Source of the DNA: Bimuria novae-zelandiae CBS 107.79
Lineage: Eukaryota > Ascomycota > Dothideomycetes > Pleosporales > Didymosphaeriaceae
Direction of reading: 5' to 3'
Length of the DNA stretch: 64,000 bases
Assembly: GCA_010015655.1 (NCBI GenBank)
Contig: ML976680.1
Span: 730,485-794,484 of the forward strand
Shown here piece after piece: positions 57,168 to 64,000 of this stretch; the first letter of the stretch is position 1; each line of letters starts with the position of its first letter. The notes below the pieces were generated by a model that saw only the letters and a program-made list of their open reading frames with translations, ran no database searches and was not told the DNA's origin. The position numbers and the translations under genes are program-made.

Positions 57168-58465
57168 CTATTTATTCTGCCTTTCAATGTACAGCTCATA
57201 CTCGTAGCTAGAGAAGAGGAAAGGAGCAACGCCCTTCAGATCGTTCTCAAACAGTGGCATGCTCGCATAATACTGGTACCGTTAGCATATTCCCTTGAAT
57301 GACTCGGTCAAAGACTTACCTCAAAAGTACCGTTTGAGCTCAAGCTGCCAGTCTGAACAGTCCATTCCCAGACCAACGCACCATCGCCCTTGCGCTTCTC
57401 AGCGAACGTCTCGGTCATAAGCTCGTACCCGCTGAGCGCAGCATCAAGGTACTTCTTGCCCTCAAGGTATCCATGACGCACTCCCTTGAGCAGACCATAC
57501 ACAAACATGGCCGATCCAGAGCTCTCAATGTAATTACCGGAGCGACTCTCGAGCCCCGGATCCATGATGTTGTACCAGCCCTTGTACTTGGGGTCTTGAG
57601 CCGCGACGATTGCATCGGCGACAGATTGCAGGTACTTAACGAGCCGCGCACGACCTTCGTGCTTCTCGGAGAAGTAGTCGAGGGTGTCGACGAGCGCCAT
57701 GATGTACCAGCCTACTGCGCGGCCCCATACGTGAGGCGCGGCACCAGTCTCAGGGTCAGCCCAGGTGGACTTCTTGCTGACGTCAAAACCATGGACTGGT
57801 AGACCGTTGGTGCGATCACGGTCGACGGTGGTACCAGCATCGATGAGATCGAATTGCAAAGCGATATCATCCCAAGCTGTCGTGTTGTCAGGCTGGAACT
57901 CATGCGTCCAGCGTGCGTAGAAAACGTCGAGCATGTAGATGCCGTCGAGCCACATCTGATCAATGTACGCCGGATACCGGTGGTAGAAGCCGCCATCTGG
58001 CGTGCGGAAAGAGCGATCAATCTGGTCTTTGAGGCTATCTGCAGCAATCTTGTAGATCTCTTCTCCGCCGGTGAGGTTGTACATGTCCAGGAAGGTGTGA
58101 CCGAAGCGAATATCGTCGATAGAGTTGCTATTGTTGTAAAGCAGAATCTCGCCGTTCCAGGCGGGATACAACACGGTGTCTGTGTGGTGCTTGACATAGT
58201 CACGGTATTTGTCGTCGCCTGTCCTGTCGTAGGCTAGGAGGATGCCAGATAGGTAAGCTGAGACTGTGTAGGCGAATGTGGGTTCTACGCCATGCTTGAT
58301 CTGGGAATCCGCCATCCATGTCAGATATCGCGGCTTGCCATTGAATTTGCCAGAATCTATCCTCTTCTCAGGAGGGATCTTGAACCAGCCATTGGGCAGG
58401 GAGATCTTCGCTGATGCTACAGCGGCGCTGGCGAGGGCTAGACCGCTGACAAGGAAAGTCCTCAT
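57168..58465 (-). CDS. Secreted GH105 unsaturated rhamnogalacturonyl hydrolase
   Basis: GH105 enzymes release the unsaturated sugar left by pectin/rhamnogalacturonan lyases and so belong to plant cell-wall breakdown. Exons (minus): 58465-57320 and 57272-57168, 416 residues. I chose the ATG at 58465 because it gives a clean signal peptide (MRTFLVSGLALASAAVASA); an in-frame ATG at 58522 would bury it. Family blocks: DDIRFGHTFLDMYNLTG near 117, DQMWLDGIYMLDVFYARW (with the catalytic-type Asp) near 170, HVWGRAVGWYIMALVDTLDY near 248, and SGSAMFVYGLLKGVRHGYL near 318. Exon 2 supplies YYASMPLFENDLKGVAPFLF, the normal C terminus. It reads as intact. With the GH32 gene it suggests a plant-associated life style. 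Confidence 0.9.
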
Positions 58466-59402
58466 GATGATGGCGGATAATGAGATGACACGAAGATGGG
58501 AATGATCTGTAGTGGTCTTCACCTTATATATTTACGATTGCTTCGCCCACGGACGGAATCTTGCAATTATTCTGTACTTCGGCGCATCTTGCTGTTGCCC
58601 ATCATGCTAGCCAAGAACGTTTCTAGGATGCCTGAGGAAAGTGCAAATACTTCAACATCTTGGAAAACCATAAGAGGGAAACTCATGAGGCTGATCCACA
58701 CCACTAAGCCACCTCATTGGACGCCATGTCGGTAGCTCTGGAGATTTCTTATCCAAACATTCACATCCACACCGGATATTCTGCTCTGCAGAGGACCAGC
58801 CTGGACTACAACGTGTAGATCCGGATACGTGCGCACGGAAAAAGGCATGCTGAGGGTGTATTGGACGGAAAAACTTCTTGGAGTTGCGGGGTGGCAGCTT
58901 GGCGACTGTGGGTGATGCGCAGGAAGCTGGGGTTGATCATCATCCTCGGTCGCCCGGGGGGGTTCTTTTGTCGTCTTCAAAGACCTGAACGTGGCCAGGT
59001 GATCTGAACAGATCATGCGACATATAGTAGCAACTAAGATCGGCCGCTCGGTGAGTCTGTGAGGAGTAGGTGTACCAAGCGAAGCAAAGAAAAAGTGTGA
59101 TAGGGCCTCAAGTGTTGAAGATGCTGCTGTTTCTACTTCCTTGGCCAAAGAAAATGGGCAGGTGCATCGCAAGTCTGTGTGCGTCGCAAGAGCGGCGGAT
59201 GCTCTTAACACCATGATTGTATTGCTGGAAGTGAGCACGTCGCCCAAGCTGCATTTTAAAGTTGGAATTGGAAAGCTCCAATCAGATTGTCTTCATTTAC
59301 AAACAGAAAACGATTTGATATTGATTAGAGGGAGCGTTGTAAAGGTGAGGGATGTAATTCGTGGCAGCGCCAAGCCCACTTTACGCGACCGCGTTATCGG
59401 TG
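58466..59402. other. Intergenic region left of the mariner-like element
   Basis: Promoter side of the GH105 gene. A 177-residue minus-strand frame (59247-58714, CTCPFSLAKEVETAASSTLE near its start) is open but has no recognised motif, and an overlapping plus-strand frame competes with it. I do not call it a gene. Confidence 0.35.
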
Positions 59403-59561
59403 GTTTCGTAAAATCCCGCTACACATGTGATCTGGGCGCTTGTTAGGTAATCGCTTCCTGCGCGTCATTTGACCCCACCTATTTTTCCATACAATCGGAT
59501 ACCGTACATGAATTCATTCCCCTAAACAATACCCTACTATTATCCTTAAGGGTTATCGTGA

Positions 59562-61350
59562 TGCCGGCTAAAAGTCGTAAACGTAAAAGTACTTAGGTAT
59601 TTAAGGGGGGCAAGAATCCACCCTAAGCGACGCGGGTAGCTAAAAAGTTACGTATAACAAAGTTACCTCGCAAAAAAACTTTTAAAAAAGCAAAGGCTAG
59701 GGCACCTTTATAAGAGATAATAAATAAAGCTAATTATATAACTACTACTAAGGTAGCTAAGGCAGAGCAACTTAAGGATAAGGACGTTAAGGAGTAAGAG
59801 ATATACTTAGAGGATAGCCTATTATTAGCCTAGCTAGGTCCTTTTATATAATAATTAGATAAGGAGCTTACTAAGGTAATTAATAAGACTTATATAAGGT
59901 ATCGCTATAGAGCGTACTATAATAATAAGATAGTTAATAGCGTAGAGGATAGTAATTATAAGTAACTACTTAGTAGTCTAACAGCGGGCGAGGTTTAGAG
60001 ATAGGCTAATAGCGTCGTTGTAGAGATAAGCACCTAGAAGAAAATCTCTATTAAAAGCCTTACTATTATTATATATTTAAGTTAAACTTTAGTAAAGGAT
60101 TGCATAGTAAACGCTCTTAAACATAGGGAGAGTTACCTATATTTTACTAACGTAAAAACCAGCGTAGAAGAGTTACTATAATTAGCGCCCCTAGGGGCCA
60201 CTGCGTGCATGGATTTTAACTTAGTGCTACTACTAGAGTTACCTTAGGTGCCTGCTTCAAGTCAGTCACGCGTAGGTGGCCCACAAGGCTCTTAGGTACA
60301 ACTTACTACTACTAATCGCCAACTTGCTAAGCTACCAAACGTTATGGCGATTGACTAGATAGGCAATGGGCTAGCTATCTAAATACGGGACGCGTGGAGG
60401 TGCCAGGACACCATGTGCTGGAACTACGCCCATGTGTGCTACTTTTAGCGTACTGAATCGTTGCTGGTGCGATTCTCCGATCATATGCCCGTCGAGGGCA
60501 ATATAGTCGCCATATGGGCCCGCGAGGTGTCGCTGCAAAGGTGTACAGTTGCAGAGCCGTCAGACAACGTTTAATTGATAATAGCGAGATCTTGTGGGCA
60601 GGCTGGGCGACGGCGGAGGAGGAGCGACTCTAACGGCGAGCCTATAATAAAAGATATACTTAAATTACTAATCGCGTCTATAGTAAGTTAATTAGTATAA
60701 AGTTAGCTATCTTAAAGATCGCTTACCTAGCAGCGAGAACCTAATCGCCTACTAGATAACTTATTAGTTTCGACGTAGGATCTATTAACTTATAGTAACG
60801 TAGAGGAGCTCTACTATATAACACTGCTTTTCCTATAGTAGTGGCTTAATAAGGGTCCACATAAAGATCGCAGAGATATAAGAAAGGTCTTTACTATAGT
60901 TAAGAATAATAGAATTAACATTAACATGCTTATAGATCCCTTAGAGGCTAGCATGCCGTATACCTTATAGTAAGAGGTGTAGGAGCTGCCACTGCCTCTA
61001 CTACTTAAACTTAAGTATATGCTATCCGATGGCAGCGTGGATTTAAAGGACTAACTCTAGAGCAAAAAGCTTAGTGCCTAGAGAACATGAAGAAGGAGAA
61101 AGAGCGTGTAGAGCGAGAGGAGCGAGAGGAGGATAAGGACAAGGAGAGCTTGTTTATATAGCAAATATAAGAAGTTACTGAAGCTTTTAGCTAGGTTACT
61201 AACGTTAATTTTGCAGTTACTTATACTTTACGCTCTAGTTATATTATTAATTACTTTTAGATAGGGCGCGTTATAAGTACTTTTATTAGGAGATTTGCGT
61301 TCTTTATTTTACTAATTTTAGCATATAAAAATTAATTTTAAGGAATTTGC
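59562..61350 (+). pseudogene. Second open frame of the mariner-like element, unknown function
   Basis: A basic N terminus (MPAKSRKRKST, then RVAKKLRITKLPRKKTFKKA) reads through stops for several hundred codons. Near 60340-60570 it is nearly undamaged (VMAIDWIGNGLAIQIRDAWR and, further on, CWNYAHVCYF). The end is Arg/Glu-rich near 61085-61150. It is not the transposase and I do not recognise it. It could be captured host sequence or an accessory protein. Confidence 0.45.
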
Positions 61351-61529
61351 TGCCTAAATATACGTATATTATATTAACTTATTAACAGAATTATGTAGAA
61401 CTATAACGTAAGCAAATTAATGCTAGTAAATAATAAGTCCGCACGGGCTACTATCGTTAGGCTTAGTAATATTTACACTTAATAATAACGCGTTAATTAC
61501 TTAAGTCCTCTATCTCCTATACACCTCAC

Positions 61530-62560
61530 ACCTGCCAGCCTAAGTAGCTGAAGTACTTTCTTGCCCGCTCGTCGTTATAGCAACCCTCCTGTACACCTAG
61601 CTCTAAGAAATACGAGAAATCCTGAAAGATAGGCGCTTTCTGGAAGTTCTTTTTTATCTATAACTTTAACGCTTTGAAGCTCTGCTCAATCGGATTCATA
61701 TTAGGTGAGTACGGTGGCAGGTACTCGAGTACTACCCTAGCGTCTATACAGAGTTATTAAATTTTAGCTAATTAATAAATAGATGCGTTATCTATTATAA
61801 TTATTAAGCGTAGCCCTGGGTACGGCGTGCAATACGGTAGCACTTTACTAGTAAAAAACTCCTCTATTAACTCTACCATAATTACTCCCTAATAGATAAG
61901 ATAATTAAGATACCTATTAACGTCTATAGCTAGTAATAAACTCTACCTCTCTAACCTTTAAGCTAAGTACGATACCTAAACTAGCGTGTTTACCTTTAAC
62001 TAGGTATATTTTTAATTGCCTGTACGCTCGTTGTAAGCGCTCTTATTAACTACTATTATTATCTCCGCCTTATACGCTAGCTAGTAATAAGCTCTAAACG
62101 CTTAATAGAGGACTGCGTTACGCTTAGCTACCACTTTAGTTACCGCTTTTTAACTCTACCTTATGCTGGTAAGAGTCTCCTATATAGTCGTCTGTAAGGC
62201 TTTTACGTTGTACTTGTTATACAAGAAACTCTGCACCTTATCTAGGTAAGTATTTAGCTAGCCTAGTAGTAACTTTTTAAGCTTCTCGCGATAGTACTGC
62301 AATAATAACAGTGGCCTATCTTGCCATACGTAGCTCGGCGGGTAAGGTTGCCCTTAGTACTCTAGACTAAGTTAAATCCTCCTAATTATTATCCTAGCTA
62401 CCTTTATATTTTTCTAGATTTAGGTGTTGCTAACGTCGTTATTTAATTAATTAATTACGGCCTGCAACACTGTCGGTAGTAACCTAGCTTTACTATAAGT
62501 CCCTATTAAAGACTTTTAAATTCTTATAATATATTAAAAAGTTAATATTTAGCTAGTAAA
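61530..62560 (-). pseudogene. DDE_3 (mariner/IS630-type) transposase, RIP-damaged
   Basis: Reading the minus strand leftwards gives VKALQTTIQETLTSIR near 62180, an AIDVNRYLNYLIYQG block near 61920, IIIDNASIY near 61790 (usual DNASIH; His changed to Tyr) and LPPYSPNMNPIEQSFKALKL near 61700 (catalytic Glu). Several stops lie between. Motif order and spacing match IS630/Tc1/mariner transposases. Confidence 0.8.
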
Positions 62561-62684
62561 TCCGTGTTTCAAATGACGCGCGGGAATCGATTACTAATGC
62601 GCGGGGCAGGTCACATGTGTAGCGGGATTTTACGAAACGACAATATTGGCATATTCTAATGAACCGGCACAGCTCTCGTCTATG

Positions 62685-64000
62685 TGAGGTTGGCTATCAA
62701 TGATCTATCGCCTAATGGCGCGCAGCCGTTCCACGATGAAGATTATACCGTTCATGCAGTCGTTAATGGCGAGCTGTATGATTACGACACTGCGAGCTAC
62801 GATGACGGAGAAGACAGACTACAAGTTCAAAGGCCATAGCGATTACGCAATCGTGATCGCGCTATATAAATACTACGGGCCGTCATTTCTGTCGAAGTTG
62901 AGGGGAGAGTTTGCGCTGTGCATTTATGATGCGCGGACGCAGACTTTCATCGCTGCGAGAGATGCTATGGCATCAAGCCTCTGTTCTATACCTTTGTGGA
63001 TAATAAGCTGCTCGTTGCTGCTGAAGCGAAAGCATTCTTGCCGTTGGGATGGGAGCCTGAGTGGGACGTTGCGAGCTTGAAAGATGCGGGGAGGAATCAC
63101 GATGCTCGGACGATCTTCAAAGGCGTGAGAAAGGTACGAATGGAGTAATGAATAGGTCTAGTGTTGGTTATGATCGAGCTAGGTGCGATCTGGACAGTAT
63201 ATAATGTGTCAATCCTTCGAAAACATAGAGTGGCGGCCCTACTGGGATATCGAGTACTCATTGAAGTGGGCATCTCCTTGTAGCTGGGGCTTCCTGAGAC
63301 GATTGACGTTAGATTTGCAGACTCAATCAGACCCACGTTCTGACCAGGAAATGATCGAAGGCGGCCGATCCCACATGCTAAAAGCCATCCCTATCCGACT
63401 ACGGGCTGATGTCCCAGTAGGAGTGTACCTGAGTGGCGGCATCGACACTTCCATAATCGCCGGTATGGTCACGCATGTCGTAAAAGAGCAAGGCGAGCGC
63501 ATGGGCAACGAAAACGAAATCGAGCGTGTCAGCTGCTTCAGCATTGCCTTCGACGAAGACAGCGGCTTCGACGAGTCTGCCATCACAAACAGAACGGCAG
63601 ACCATTTAGGCGTCAAGTACTACAAAAAGCACATGAACGAAGCCGAGCTCGCAGCACGCTTCGAAGACGCAACCTGGCACTGCAAACACCACAATCCTGA
63701 TTTGAACTAGGTGGGCAAATACGCGCTGTCGGAAGTACCACAAAAGCTTGGTTTCAAGATCGTACGAACTGGCGAGGGTGCAGACAAACAATTTGCCAGT
63801 TACCCCATGTACTTGCCTGACTTTCTTCGTGAACCGGATCTCGCACATGTAGCAAATACCCTGGCCGAAGACGCGCGAAAGGAGCAATGCATCAAGACAG
63901 ACGAGGAGGCTAGCGCCTACTACGAATCCATCGGCGCCGATGGTGCCAATCGCGGACCATCGTTATTATGATTCTGGAAATACCTGCTCGACCCACAAAT
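62685..64000 (+). pseudogene. Asparagine synthetase (glutamine-hydrolysing), decayed and incomplete at both ends
   Basis: The family makes asparagine from aspartate, ATP and glutamine. The readable part begins VRLAINDLSPNGAQPF near 62683 and lacks the N-terminal Cys of the glutaminase domain. Frame shifts occur near 62785 (VVNGELYDYD to RATMTEKTDYKFKGHSDYA) and near 62965 (FIAARD to YGIKPLFYTFVDNKLL). An intron follows VRK near 63130. The synthetase domain has the ATP loop VYLSGGIDTSIIAG near 63425, then DEDSGFDESA and HMNEAELAARFEDATWH. A TAG stop at 63708-63710 replaces the family's residue after NPDLN. GEGADKQFASYP near 63773 differs from the usual GEGADEQFAGYP by two G-to-A type changes. 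Reading ends at 63971; the window ends in family-like sequence (FWKYLLDPQ). The mariner-like element ends about 45 bp upstream of the first recognisable codons. Confidence 0.8.

Larger units (their letters stand above)
59403..62638 (-). mobile_element. Mariner-like DNA transposon with two opposed open frames, RIP-degraded
   Basis: Terminal repeats of about 70 bp: the first 28 bases (gtttcgtaaaatcccgctac...) are identical at both ends, then the repeats are gapped but share taatcg and gcgcgtcatttga. The exact insertion boundary is ambiguous, since a TA lies inside the repeat at 59409-59410 and 62631-62632. A DDE_3-type transposase runs on the minus strand in the right third, and an unrelated frame runs on the plus strand from 59562. 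Internal sequence is AT-rich with many stops except around 60350-60590. Confidence 0.82.

Noticed and set aside
58714..59247. 177-residue minus-strand frame that might be a regulator C terminus
   Set aside because: I considered similarity to the C-terminal part of aflatoxin-type regulators, but no specific motif holds and a competing plus-strand frame exists.

Overview
The window is nuclear DNA of a filamentous ascomycete, most likely a Dothideomycete or other Pezizomycotina. The support is many short introns (about 47-102 nt) with GTRNGT donors and CTAAC/CTGAC branch sites, Zn2Cys6, HET and NACHT genes, chromodomain Gypsy elements, and C:G-to-T:A decay typical of repeat-induced point mutation (RIP). 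It alternates gene-bearing, GC-balanced DNA with one large AT-rich transposon island. No rRNA, tRNA, CRISPR or prokaryotic signal was seen.

Left arm (1-6042): the tip of a DNA transposon, a multi-exon Zn2Cys6 transcription factor whose introns hide it, and a divergent homologue of anhydro-N-acetylmuramic acid kinase with eroded substrate motifs.

Transposon island (6043-31795): Gypsy element A (6043-21433, target duplication GCTGC) has three pogo/Fot-type transposons with unrelated terminal inverted repeats packed into its 5' LTR and a Tc1/mariner-type element in its integrase. Next come a solo LTR (22576-23001, duplication CTTTT) and a pogo-type element (23202-31795) split by Gypsy element B (24328-31027, duplication GCACC). 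Nearly all internal coding is destroyed by RIP. Element ends, and sequence next to the Tc1 insertion, are spared.

Middle (31.8-38.5 kb): unrecognised or decayed genes, including a HET-domain pseudogene and an orphan protein whose exons are separated by 621 bp bounded by a 17-bp direct repeat.

Right arm (39-58.5 kb): a secreted GH32 fructosidase, the Hrd1/Der3 ubiquitin ligase, an allorecognition/cell-death cluster (44.9-50.0 kb), a fungal hypothetical gene, prenylcysteine oxidase, a decayed short-chain dehydrogenase and a secreted GH105 hydrolase. The key find is at 44.9-48.1 kb. A Helo-like N-domain protein with two short C-terminal repeats is transcribed divergently from a NACHT STAND gene with one matching repeat just before its P-loop domain. 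This is the layout of the HET-S/NWD2 amyloid-signalling pairs. The NACHT gene and the following HET-6-like gene carry stop codons, so the locus looks like a relic.

Right end (59.4-64 kb): a RIP-damaged mariner-like element with a second, unrelated open frame, then an asparagine-synthetase pseudogene running off the window.
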